Of a stretch of 64,000 nt of DNA, positions 47,157 to 59,862 are shown one piece after another. Below the pieces are notes generated by a model, which had not been told where the DNA came from, searched no databases, and saw only the letters and a program-made list of their open reading frames with translations. A program made the translations under genes and the position numbers. The DNA is from Warburgia ugandensis (taxonomy: Eukaryota > Streptophyta > Magnoliopsida > Canellales > Canellaceae): assembly GCA_035236585.1 (NCBI GenBank), contig CP141128.1:51759257-51823256 (forward strand). Direction: 5' to 3'. How positions within the stretch are numbered: the first letter of the stretch is position 1; every line of letters begins with the position of its first letter.

Positions 47157-49658
47157 ATAAAATGAATGTTGATACAATGAAATGCAAGAAATTATGGATG
47201 GATTATGAAAAAAATAGATCAATATGATCTTTGGACCTTAACAAAGAAAATCCCCTAAATATAACTAATACCCTTAATCAAAGGAAAAGATCTAAGATCT
47301 AATAGTTGAATCATAAGTAAAGGTTTCTAACATTGTTAATGCAATTAGTATCATTTTAAATATCATTATGTTATAAAGCATGCTAGTATAACATTTAGAC
47401 TTTAGCATGATATGTGATTTCATTGTTATCATAAGGTGCTAGATTTAATTATCTTAGGGGCACTTTAGTATGATTTCATGCCATTCTAACTTAGGACCAT
47501 GCAATAATTTTATATAAGTTTATACTATAGTATGAGATTATACCTTAAGTCCATGTTAGTTTAAATTGGGTTATTAAGGTATATTAGTTGGAAATCATGT
47601 TAGAGTAATTTTAAGTGCCTTGTCTCATTATCATTAAGTGTTAAATTATGTAGTTTTATGCTTTGAATTTATAATTCATTTATGGTTAAATGTTATTAGT
47701 AGATCTACATGTTATGAGAGCACAAAACATAAAAAATGTATTCTAATGAGAAAGTAGAGTTTCATGAGACAAATAAGTATGGAGTACTTTGGATATAATT
47801 CGTAAGGGCTATAGTTAGTAGGACAATATAAGGATTATCAAATCGTTGGCCCAAGCTAGGAGAAGAATGATAAACCCCATGAATGACATTATAAATATTC
47901 ATGGACTTAATTAAAATCCATTAGAAAGAGTATTTAGGGTAAACATGCTTATAGGAACCTTATGAAAGGTTGAGCTATGGTCATTCTAGTGAATGATGAA
48001 CATAGTGGTTAAGGGGGCTATCTAATAGAGCCTTGCTCTTCCCCTACTTTCCGTTGATGTTTGTGAGGTCTAAACGCCACCTTACATGAGGATTGAAGTA
48101 ACTACTTTGTGTTCACCCATTCAGCTAGTAAGCCTCCAATTGGAAATAAGAGGAGCAAATTCGCATTTAGACTTGAATAAGTTACCTTCAACCAACACAT
48201 TAACTGGTTGAATAATAATAATAAGAGCATAAAAGGTTAGTAAATTACCTAACCCTAATAAAAATAGTAAGTAAGATAAGGATGATCAAACAAGATCCAT
48301 TAGATCTTGGATGATCAAGAACAATAAGAATAAGAATATTATATTGTACTTAGTATGCATGTTTATTAGTATGCTTGTTATAGTTCATTAGATTAGATAA
48401 TCCAAACCCTTAATCAAAGATGATTCAAGGAAGAAGACCAAGATCATCCTCCTTAGGGATGATCCAATAACTGAACTTAGATCAAAGAAGAACTAGATGA
48501 TAGAAGATATAGGACCCTGATCTTTATCAACATGTGTAGATTGTAAATCAATGGATCTATGAAAGATCAAGATCAAGGAGATGGGCACACAAAGGCTTAG
48601 AGATAGAAAAATACTTAGATATGAATGATCTAAAGATCATTCTAAACAGTAGATCACATTAGGTCCAGTGATCAATAGGATTGTTCAAATTTATATATAA
48701 GAATACGTATGGATGTACAGATCATATACATCAGTCAGGATCATGGAAGATTTGGGAAAAGAGATCACTCCTTAAAGGTAGGAGGATTTGATGAATGCAC
48801 TTACATGGGATATACATGCTTTAACTCATGATCTTATTATGACAAGAGTAATGTTAATACTTGTATTAGATCTCTTGAAAACCTTATGATCCAACCAAAC
48901 ACATATAAGATGGTTAAGGACAACTATAAGTGAATAGGGAAGTAGAAAATATTTCAGCCCTAGGTAAATAGACATATGGTCTGATATATATGAAATCTAT
49001 TTTACATACAAGCTTGGAGGCTTGTGAGTTTGTTTTAATAGGCATAAGCCTAGGTGAATGCTATTGCTAGAGGAGTTATGAGGGTTTGACCACCCGCTCC
49101 TTGAAATTTGATGATATGATGATACCTTGCCCAAAGAGAGGCTAAAAGTCGGGTGGTGGCAATTATGGGAAGGCCACCACTGTGAAAGTCTTGCCCCCCC
49201 ATATGGGCAGTGACATAATATTTTTCACCATGGTATCAGCAGTGAACAGGGCAGTTATCCGAGCACGCTAGTATGGATCAGACTGCAGAATAGCAACCTT
49301 TCTGATTATTTTGCACTATGATGCATATGAGAATAGGCATAGTGAAATGCCTTATGTTGTAGCATAATGAAATGCTAAGTAATTGTATATTACCAATATT
49401 TCCCAAGAAGGGAAATTCCCAGTATAAGATTAGTTGTAATACTAAATTCTCAAAATGAAGAGTATTGATCAGCTTAGTTGGGAATGATATTTGACTACTT
49501 TCACAAATTTAACTTGTTTACCCATGAAGGGTATGTATATATATAGATAGACATAACTTACAAACTAAAGAGTATGCTTAAGGATAATGAGATTATCAAG
49601 TATTGGAATTACCTTGTCAATTATTATGCTTCTTAAATCCCCTACCAAGCATTGCTTG

Positions 49659-49689
49659 CTGAGATATTGTAAATGTTGCAATATCTCAG
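49659..49689 (+). other. Conserved LTR hairpin
   Basis: CTGAGATATTG and CAATATCTCAG, 11-bp stem with loop TAAATGTTG. Confidence 0.85.
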
Positions 49690-50082
49690 ATACAGGGAAG
49701 GAGAGTTAGGAGCTGAAGACGATAGAAAACTTGAAGAGAATAATCTTCAAGGTATACCCTTGAAGACATGTATTTTTCTTCGTTGAGAGTTTTATTGTAT
49801 GGTGAGCTTGAGTTTTGGATTATGTAATTTGGGCAAGTACTATAATAGATTTGGCTGTACTGTGAACCACTAGATGGATCCTAGAGTTTAGTAAAAGTAT
49901 ATTCCTTCAATGGAATTTTATTTTGTACACAAATTGTACTTATGTTATGTATGAAGTGGTGACTTGGGTTTTCAAAACAAGTTCTAAAGAAAAGAATTTC
50001 CGTTGCTTTGTTTTGCGAAAAAAAATTTTACACTCTTAAGGGCCCTGCCTTTCAAAATACATTACAAAACATGTTACAAAAA

Positions 50083-50112
50083 ATCTGGGCCATCCATTCC
50101 TTGGGCCCAGAT
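50083..50112 (+). other. Inverted repeat at the LTR-spacer junction
   Basis: ATCTGGGCC and GGCCCAGAT pair around about 11 bases, exactly where the LTR end should be. Repeated at 53,439-53,468 in unit 2 and absent at the end of unit 3. Confidence 0.7.
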
Positions 50113-50456
50113 CAAATCCAAGCCCTAAGAAGGACTATGAACTTCCAGATCACAATCTGGAGTCATCTGAACTCCAAATTGAGATCGGAAAAAGCTATGG
50201 AAAGCTTGAAACCTCTATTTTCTGATGAAATGATAAAATGGACATAATATTCAGTAAAAATTTCTGTATTAAAGAAACAAGTTTCCAATTACCTAGATCT
50301 TCAAGGTCTGAGATGATCAGATCTTGAAAATATGTTTTAATAATGATATACTATTTAAATAAAGTGATATATACGGTTTATTTGGACATAAATGAGATAT
50401 ATTAAGGGATCTACCCATTATGGTAGAAAAACCCCAAAAATACAAAGGGACGCACT

Positions 50457-53400
50457 TGATCAATGAGATCAAGTGTGATCAAATCCTTGGGATGGATAAA
50501 ATGAATGTTGATATAATAAAATCCAAGAAATCATGAATGGATTATGACAAAAATGAATCAATGTGATCTTTGGACCTTAATAAAGAAAATCCCCTAAATA
50601 TAACTAATACCCTTAATCAAAGGAAAAGATCTAAGATCTAATGGTTGGATCATAAGTAAAGGTTTCTAAAAATGTTAATGTAATTAGTTCATTTTACATA
50701 ATAGCATTTTAAATATGATTATGTTATAAAGCATGCTAGTATAACATTTAGACTTTAGCATGATATGTGATTTCATTGTTATCATAAGGTGCTAAATTTA
50801 ATTATCTTAGGGGCACTTTAGTATGATTTCATGTCATTCTAACTTAGGACTATGCTAGAATTTTATATAAGTTTATACTATAGTATGAGAATATACCTTA
50901 AGTCCATGTTAGTTTAAATTGAGTTATTAAGGTATATTAGTTGGAAATCATGTTAGAGTAATTTTAAGTGCCTTGTCTCATTATCATTAAGTGTTAAATT
51001 ATGTAGTTTTATGCTTTGAATTTATAATTCATTTATGGTTAAATGTTATTAGTAGATCTACATGTTATGAGAGCACAAAACATAAAAAATGTATTCTAAT
51101 GAGAAAGTAGAGTTTCATGAGACAAATAAGTATGGAGTACTTTGGATATAATTCGTAAGGGCTATAGTTAGTAGGACAATATAAGGATTATCAAATCGTT
51201 GGCCCAAGCTAGGAGAAGAATGATAAACCCCATGAATGACATTATAAATATTCATGGACTTAATTAAAATCCATTAAAAAGAGTATTTAGGGTAAACATG
51301 CTTATAGGAACCTTATGAAAGGTTGAGCTATGGTCATTCTAGTGAATGATGAACATAGTGGTTAAGGGGGCTATCTAATAGAGCCTTGCTCTTCCCCTAC
51401 TTTCCGTTGATGTTTGTGAGGTCTAAACGCCGCCTTACATGAGGATTGAAGTAACTACTTTGTGTTCACCCATTCAGCTAGTAAGCCTTAGCCAATTGGA
51501 AATAAGAGGAGCAAATTCGCATTTAGACTTGAATAAGTTGCCTTCAACCAACACATTAACTGGTTGAATAATAATAATAAGAGCATAAAAGGTTAGTAAA
51601 TTACCTAACCCTAATAAAAATAGTAAGTAAGATAAGGATGATCAAACAAGATCCATTAGATCTTGGATGATCAAGAACAATAAGAATAAGAATGTTATAT
51701 TGTACTTAGTATGCATGTTTATTAGTATGCTTGTTATAGTTCATTAGATTAGATAATCCAAACCCTTAATCAAAGATGATTCAAGGAAGAAGACCAAGAT
51801 CATCCTCCTTAGGGATGATCCAATAACTGAACTTAGATCAAAGAAGAACTAGATGATAGAAGATATAGGACCGTGATCTTTATCAACATGTGTAGATTGT
51901 AAATCAATGGATCTATGAAAGATCAAGATCAAGGAGATGGGCACACAAAGGCTTAGAGATAGAAAAATACTTAGATATGAATGATCTAAAGATCATTCTA
52001 AACAGTAGATCACATTAGGTCCAGTGATCAATAGGATTGTTCAAATTTATATATAAGAATACGTATGGATGTACAGATCATATACATCAGTCAGGATCAT
52101 GGAAGATTTGGGAAAAGAGATCACTCCTTAAAGGTAGGAGGATTTGATGAATGCACTTACATGGGATATACATGCTTTAACTCATGATCTTATTATGACA
52201 AGAGTAATGTTAATACTTGTATTAGATCTCTTGAAAACCTTATGATCCAACCAAACACATATAAGATGGTTAAGGACAACTATAAGTGAATAGGGAAGTA
52301 GAAAATATTTCAGCCCTAGGTAAATAGACATATGGTCTGATATATATGAAATCTATTTTACATACAAGCTTGGAGGCTTGTGAGTTTGTTTTAATAGGCA
52401 TAAGCCTAGGTGAATGCTATTGCTAGAGGAGTTATGAGGGTTTGACCACCCGCTCCTTGAAATTTGATGATATGATGATACCTTGCCCAAAGAGAGGCTA
52501 AAAGTCGGGTGGTGGCAATTATGGGAAGGCCACCACTGTGAAAGTCTTGCCCCCCCATATGGGCAGTGACATAATATTTTTCACCATGGTATCAGCAGTG
52601 AACAGGGCAGTTATCCGAGCACGCTAGTATGGATCAGACTGCAGAATAGCAACCTTTCTGATTATTTTGCACTATGATGCATATGAGAATAGGCATAGTG
52701 AAATGCCTTATGTTGTAGCATAATGAAATGCTAAGTAATTGTATATTACCAATATTTCCCAAGAAGGGAAATTCCCAGTATAAGATTAGTTGTAATACTA
52801 AATTCTCAAAATGAAGAGTATTGATCAGCTTAGTTGGGAATGATATTTGACTACTTTCACAAATTTAACTTGTTTACCCATGAAGGGTATGTATATATAT
52901 AGATAGACATAACTTACAAACTAAAGAGTATGCTTAAGGATAATGAGATTATCAAGTATTGGAATTACCTTGTCAATTATTATGCTTCTTAAATCCCCTA
53001 CCAAGCATTGCTTGCTGAGATATTGTAAATGTTGCAATATCTCAGATACAGGGAAGGAGAGTTAGGAGGCGAAGACGATAGAAAACTTGAAGAGAATAAT
53101 CTTCAAGGTATACCCTTGAAGACATGTATTTTTCTTCGTTGAGAGTTTTATTGTATGGTGAGCTTGAGTTTTGGATTATGTAATTTGGGCAAGTACTATA
53201 ATAGATTTGGCTGTACTGTGAACCACTAGATGGATCCTAGAGTTTAGTAAAAGTATATTCCTTCAATGGAATTTTATTTTGTACACAAATTGTACTTATG
53301 TTATGTATGAAGTGGTGACTTGGGTTTTCAAAACAAGTTCTAAAGAAAAGAATTTCCGTTGCTTTGTTTTGCGAAAAAAAATTTTACACTCTTAAGGGCC

Positions 53401-53812
53401 CTGCCTTTCAAAATACATTACAAAACATGTTACAAAAAATCTGGGCCATCCATTCCTTGGGCCCAGATCAAATCCAAGCCCTAAGAAGGACTATGAACTT
53501 CCAGATCACAATCTGGAGTCATCTGAACTCCAAATTGAGATCGGAAAAAGCTATGGAAAGCTTGAAACCTCTATTTTCTGATGAAATGATAAAATGGACA
53601 TAATATTCAGTAAAAATTTCTGTATTAAAGAAACAAGTTTCCAATTACCTAGATCTTCAAGGTCTGAGATGATCAGATCTTGAAAATATGTTTTAATAAT
53701 GATATACTATTTAAATAAAGTGATATATACGGTTTATTTGGACATAAATGAGATATATTAAGGGATCTACCCATTATGGTAGAAAAACCCCAAAAATACA
53801 AAGGGACGCACT
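50457..53812 (+). mobile_element. Forward LTR-B plus spacer, tandem unit 2
   Basis: Same layout as unit 1 with an exact 3,356-bp offset across the second half (the 79-codon frame at 50,008-50,247 recurs unchanged at 53,364-53,603). Starts in the palindromic CACTTGATCAATGAGATCAA. Hairpin at 53,015-53,045. The 79-codon frame has no recognisable family and is probably chance. Confidence 0.9.
53015..53045 (+). other. Conserved LTR hairpin
   Basis: Identical to 49,659-49,689. Confidence 0.85.
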
Positions 53813-56807
53813 TGATCAATGAGATCAAGTGTGATCAAATCCTTGGGATGGATAAAATGAATGTTGATATAATAAAATCCAAGAAATCATGAATGGATTA
53901 TGACAAAAATGAATCAATGTGATCTTTGGACCTTAATAAAGAAAATCCCTAAATATAACTAATACCCTTAATCAAAGGAAAAGATCTAAGATCTAATGGT
54001 TGGATCATAAGTAAAGGTTTCTAAAAATGTTAATGTAATTAGTTCATTTTACATAATAGCATTTTAAATATGATTATGTTATAAAGCATGCTAGTATAAC
54101 ATTTAGACTTTAGCATGATATGTGATTTCATTGTTATCATAAGGTGCTAAATTTAATTATCTTAGGGGCACTTTAGTATGATTTCATGTCATTCTAACTT
54201 AGGACTATGCTAGAATTTTATATAAGTTTATACTATAGTATGAGAATATACCTTAAGTCCATGTTAGTTTAAATTGAGTTATTAAGGTATATTAGTTGGA
54301 AATCATGTTAGAGTAATTTTAAGTGCCTTGTCTCATTATCATTAAGTGTTAAATTATGTAGTTTTATGCTTTGAATTTATAATTCATTTATGGTTAAATG
54401 TTATTAGTAGATCTACATGTTATGAGAGCACAAAACATAAAAAATGTATTCTAATGAGAAAGTAGAGTTTCATGAGACAAATAAGTATGGAGTACTTTGG
54501 ATATAATTCGTAAGGGCTATAGTTAGTAGGACAATATAAGGATTATCAAATCGTTGGCCCAAGCTAGGAGAAGAATGATAAACCCCATGAATGACATTAT
54601 AAATATTCATGGACTTAATTAAAATCCATTAAAAAGAGTATTTAGGGTAAACATGCTTATAGGAACCTTATGAAAGGTTGAGCTATGGTCATTCTAGTGA
54701 ATGATGAACATAGTGGTTAAGGGGGCTATCTAATAGAGCCTTGCTCTTCCCCTACTTTCCGTTGATGTTTGTGAGGTCTAAACGCCGCCTTACATGAGGA
54801 TTGAAGTAACTACTTTGTGTTCACCCATTCAGCTAGTAAGCCTTAGCCAATTGGAAATAAGAGGAGCAGTCCAGATTTAGACTTGAATAAGTTGCCTTCA
54901 ACCAACACATTAACTGGTTGAATAATAATAATAAGAGCATAAAAGGTTAGTAAATTACCTAACCCTAATAAAAATAGTAAGTAAGATAAGGATGATCAAA
55001 CAAGATCCATTAGATCTTGGATGATCAAGAACAATAAGAATAAGAATGTTATATTGTACTTAGTATGCATGTTTATTAGTATGCTTGTTATAGTTCATTA
55101 GATTAGATAATCCAAACCCTTAATCAAAGATGATTCAAGGAAGAAGACCAAGATCATCCTCCTTAGGGATGATCCAATAACTGAACTTAGATCAAAGAAG
55201 AACTAGATGATAGAAGATATAGGACCCTGATCTTTATCAACATGTGTAGATTGTAAATCAATGGATCTATGAAAGATCAAGATCAAGGAGATGGGCACAC
55301 AAAGGCTTAGAGATAGAAAAATACTTAGATATGAATGATCTAAAGATCATTCTAAACATTAGATCACATTAGGTCGAGTGATCAATAGGATTGTTCAAAT
55401 TTATATATTGAGAATACGTATGGATGTACAGATCATATACATCAGTCAGGATCATGGAAGATTTGGGAAAAGAGATCACTCCTTAAAGGTAGGAGGATTT
55501 GATGAATGCACTTACATGGGATATACATGCTTTAACTCATGATCTTATGATGACAAGAGTAATGTTAATACTTGTATTAGATCTCTTGAAAACCTTATGA
55601 TCCAACCAAACACATATAAGATGGTTAAGGACAACTATAAGTGAATAGGGAAGTAGAAAATATTTCAGCCCTAGGTAAATAGACATATGGTCTGATATAT
55701 ATGAAATCTATTTTACATACAAGCTTGGAGGCTTGTGAGTTTGTTTTAATAGGCATAAGCCTAGGTGAATGCTATTGCTAGAGGAGTTATGAGGGTTTGA
55801 CCACCCGCTCCTTGAAATTTGATGATATGATGATACCTTGCCCAAAGAGAGGCTAAAAGTCGGGTGGTGGCAATTATGGGAAGGCCACCACTGTGAAAGT
55901 CTTGCCCCCCCATATGGGCAGTGACATAATATTTTTCACCATGGTATCAGCAGTGAACAGGGCAGTTATCCGAGCACGCTAGTATGGATCAGACTGCAGA
56001 ATAGCAACCTTTCTGATTATTTTGCACTATGATGCATATGAGAATAGGCATAGTGAAATGCCTTATGTTGTAGCATAATGAAATGCTAAGTAATTGTATA
56101 TTACCAATATTTCCCAAGAAGGAAAATTCCCAATATAAGATTAGTTGTAATACTAAATTCTCAAAATGAAGAGAATTGATCAGCTTAGTTGGGTATGATA
56201 TTTGACTACTTTCACAAATTTAACTTGTTTACCCATGAACGGTATGTATATATATAGATATACATAACTTACAAACTAAAGAGTATGTTTAAGGATAATG
56301 AGATTATGAAGTATTGGAATTACCTTGTCAATTATTATGCTTCTTAAATCCCCTACCAAGCATTGCTTGCTGAGATATTGTAAATGTTGCAATATCTCAG
56401 ATACAGGGAAGGAGAGTTAGGAGCTAACGACGATAGAAGACTTGAAGAGAATAATCTTCAAGGTATACCCTTGAAGACATGTATTTTTCTTTGTTGAGAG
56501 TTTTATTGTATGGTGAGCTTGAGTTTTGGATTATGTAATTTGGACAAGTACTGTAATAGATTTGGCTGTACCGTGAACCACTGGATGGATCTTGGAGTTT
56601 AATAAAAGTATATTCCTTCAATGGAATTTTATTTTGTACACAAATTGTACTTATGTTATGTATGAAGTGGTGACTTGGGTTTTCAAAACAAGTTCTAAAG
56701 AAAAGAATTTCCGCTGCTTTGTTTTGTGAAATTTTCTTTTACACTCTTAAGGGCCCTGCCTTTCAAAATACATTACAAAACGTGTTACAAAAACCTGGGT
56801 CATCACA
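53813..56807 (+). mobile_element. Forward LTR-B, tandem unit 3 with a normal LTR end
   Basis: Nearly identical to unit 2 for its first kilobase, then slowly more different. It ends with the proper terminus AAACCTGGGTCATCACA at 56,807 and has no spacer. Hairpin at 56,370-56,400. The following 5 bp are GGTGG; no matching duplication was found at the left end of the cluster. Confidence 0.9.
56370..56400 (+). other. Conserved LTR hairpin
   Basis: CTGAGATATTG and CAATATCTCAG, 11-bp stem, 407 bp before the LTR end. Confidence 0.85.
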
Positions 56808-57634
56808 GGTGGGAAGTTTTGGACGGTGGAATTGATAAAATTAGATCTGGAACAGAGTGCCTAATTGATTTTAGGTCTCTTGTTCCAGTCTAAAAAAGAA
56901 AAAGAAATTGCAAAGAGAGATATCTCTTGAAAATTTTGGATTTTTGGGGAGGGTTCTAAGTCTAATTTTTCAGGGAGAGTGAAAAAAATTTCATGGGGAT
57001 TTTATAAGAATTTTTGGAGGGTTTTTGGGGTTGTATTTATAGGCATTTTGGTCCTTTTTTCATGATTACAATATTAAAATTTTTATTATTAAATGGCATG
57101 AAAGTCTCCCATGCTCCATTTTTCTTTCCCAAGACCAGCTAGTGTTTTTTGACCCATGACTTCACGTGGGCTGCTCATAAGATTCATTTTTGGGTCCCTT
57201 ATGGGCCCCATGTGGGCCCCACATGGTGTAAAAAGACCGTTTTGCCATTTATGTATAAAATTTTGTTTTATTCCCATGATCTCAGATTTGAGTGTACTTA
57301 GTGGCGTTGGATTCATATTTCGTAGTACATTCTATATTTTGATATCTCATATTTTGATTTTTGGGAGATTTTGATTTTTGGGTAAAATTACTATTTTACC
57401 CTTTTGTCCAAGAAATGAAAAAACTTAAGGATTTTTCATTCGAATTCAGAATTTGTCATCCTTACAGTCATTTTGAAGGGTTTGCTAAGTTTAATTTCAA
57501 TTTTACATGTCTTATTATTTGATTATACTTTTATAAAAATATATTCTAAATAACCCTAGTATTTCAGCCCAAAATATCTGAAACTCAAACTTTATTGATT
57601 TTCTCAATCAATTACAAAAATTGGGGTTATTACA
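56808..57634 (-). mobile_element. Inverted LTR 5' part (LTR-B-like)
   Basis: The minus strand starts TGTAATAACCCCAATTTTTG at 57,634, the family's LTR start, and runs 0.8 kb, with a TATA-like CTATAAATA (inverse at 57,034-57,042), until it meets the end of tandem unit 3. The rest of this LTR is missing here. Confidence 0.65.
57034..57042 (-). promoter_or_regulatory. TATA-like site in the inverted LTR
   Basis: CTATAAATA on the minus strand, about 595 bp from the LTR start. In LTR-A the TATA lies about 430 bp from the start. Confidence 0.5.
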
Positions 57635-59228
57635 AAGGAGAATCAAAATTTCAGACAAAATAAGAATTGACAATTCTTGGTAGAATACCTCTACTTATTT
57701 TTGAATATTTTGAATGTCCTTATTTTCCATTTGTTTTATAACCCTGTCCTAAGCCTACATTACATCCTAGTATAAGATCTATGTAATCTAAGAGGAATAT
57801 GGATTTGATGAGGATATGAATAGATAGAAATTAGGGATCATTATTCCTCAACTTCCTTGGTAATGGTGTCCTTCCCAAAGGGATAAATAAAAATAATTTC
57901 TCAGTAACTCCCATTCTTTAATGAGTATATGTGAGATATTTTTGTGTTATTGATTCTACTCGCATAAGAAAGAGGGGTATGTTTTACCCTTTTTTCTGAA
58001 AGTTTTAATTAGTGTGTATGTCTATTAGTGAGGATGGATATCAAAACATATTTCAGATGGAGTTTTTAAGTTGTAGTCTACTTAAGAGTCAAGATCTATT
58101 GAAATCTAAATAAGATATCTTTAGCATATGAGTAGGGTTTTGAATTGTTCATTATTTTTTTTTATCAACATAATAAAGTAGTAATTTAAGTTGAGAGAAA
58201 ATGAAAATTCTCATAGATAAATTTAGGAACTGTATTTCTTGAATTTTGTGGGTAAATTCTTTGCAAACTCTCATGAGGCTAAACTCATATACTAGTGTAA
58301 CATGGGAGATTGAAGGATTGTTGCATGTGCTAAATGCAACCATGAGTTCCTACAAAAATGGCATTTTGCATTACTTTCTATGAATTGGTTTGTCACATAT
58401 TTTACTCTAGACTAGAAAATTTCAAGTTGGGGTGTGTGGAGTGTCTACTTTTGTATAAATTAGAATGATTTATAATGATATTTCATTTACTTTAATGCCA
58501 TTATTTAGAAATTTATTTGAAAAATATATCATTTGAAATTTTTATCATCTTATAGTAATTTTGTGTTTTTTTAGGGTTAGATCGATATCCAAGGTAAGTA
58601 TATGCAAAACTAAATGTTGTATGATACAAATTAGGACTTTTTCTTATTTTATAGATTATAGATAAAAATTCAAATGGTTAGATCAAGTTGATCCAGCTTA
58701 AATAAAAATGAATGGATCATATTGATGTAAGGTGTAATTTGGATGATAAGGAACAAGTGGTGATGCAAGTGTTATCCATAGCTATATCCAATGTTCTTCA
58801 CATTCAATGAACTAGTCATCTCAAATTCATATCATATGTGTTACTTTATCTTACATATGATCTTAATAATCCTTTCTAGAAGTCCAAACTTTCTCATTCA
58901 ACAACCATCCAACTCATATGTTACAAGAGGAGAAAATTACCATTTTCTGACTTGACGTTTTTTTGGCCACATGCACTCGTGCTAGTGTGTGGGTTAGGGT
59001 GTACTGCAAACATAGAGTTTTAGAAGACCTTACGCTTGTGGTATGGAGAGTAGTAAAAATGTTGGTGCTAGAAGATAGGCAATTGCATTGACTCTTTTGT
59101 TTTGGAGATAGAAAGTAAAGATATTAAATGGGAAAAGTGGGAGATGAGATATGGACCCTTCTATTGAGAATGATGATGATAAGTGATAAGAAAAGGAGGA
59201 AAGTTCATAAGTTTCAAAACAATTAGCG
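57635..59228. other. AT-rich noncoding sequence
   Basis: No coding motif. The string TTTCAAGTTGGGGTGTGTGG (58,417-58,437) resembles the untranslated internal part of Athila/Tat elements. That is the only clue, and it is weak. Short frames here (for example 58,152-58,343) match nothing known to me. Confidence 0.35.
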
Positions 59229-59830
59229 TGACAGCCTAGGTTTTTGACGAATTTTCTATAAATCCTTTTCAAATGTGGGGCTCCAATTTTAAAACAAGTT
59301 TAAGAGAACAAACAATGGAAAATATTGTCTATGAAAAGACTTTCAAAATCCTAAGTGTTATTTTTTTCGCAAAACATGAATTTTGGGTAAAATGATCGTT
59401 CCATTTCTACCAAAAATTCTACAAAGTTTCCTTTGTTTAGGCTTTGTGCATTTTTTGCATGCAATGCGATGTCCCTGATAAACCAAAATATAGTAAGATA
59501 AGTACAAGAGAAACTCTTTCTCCTTCTAATCACATGTATATACACATATGTATATATGTTTTTGAAAATCGGGCTTTAGTAATGCCAAAAACACTTAGAA
59601 AACTAAACCAGTTCTACCAAAATCATTCCAGTCATAGCCACACATCTAGGGTTTAATATTGCATGTCAACATGTCCAAGTAACAAAAGTCATAATAAATC
59701 AACCTACTAACTTCAATTTTAGGATAACCTCAACAAGGTTGTATACTTGTTTGGCATTACCTTTATTGAATTCTTCTGTAACTCCTAGCTCGGTTTTCTT
59801 CTTCTTTTCCTCTAATCTATTTCTTTGAAC

Positions 59831-59862
59831 CTAAGATATTTCAAATAAGTATAATATCTCAG
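59831..59862 (-). other. Conserved LTR hairpin, diverged copy
   Basis: On the minus strand CTGAGATATT faces AATATCTTAG around a 12-nt loop; preceded by AGCTTA, as elsewhere. It lies about 600 bp from the LTR end, farther than in other copies. Confidence 0.7.

Larger units (their letters stand above)
47137..50456 (+). mobile_element. Forward LTR-B plus spacer, tandem unit 1
   Basis: Right arm of the palindrome and first of three tandem units. The LTR part ends near 50,096 in a decayed terminus (ATCTGGGCCATCCA); a spacer of about 360 bp follows that holds no primer site and no LTR start. Hairpins at 49,153-49,180 and 49,659-49,689. Near its centre it differs from units 2 and 3 at several places, so those two are closer to each other. 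Confidence 0.85.

Noticed and set aside
50008-50247. 79-codon frame repeated unchanged at 53,364-53,603
   Set aside because: Identity reflects the recent tandem duplication; the frame crosses an LTR-spacer junction and shows no known motif.
47137-56807. Possible CRISPR or classical satellite array
   Set aside because: Only three units, each over 3 kb and built from an LTR with known termini; not a CRISPR and not yet a satellite.
59030-59272. Minus-strand 80-codon frame next to the inverted LTR end
   Set aside because: Starts in LTR sequence and runs into AT-rich spacer; Ser/Phe/Leu-rich with no motif.
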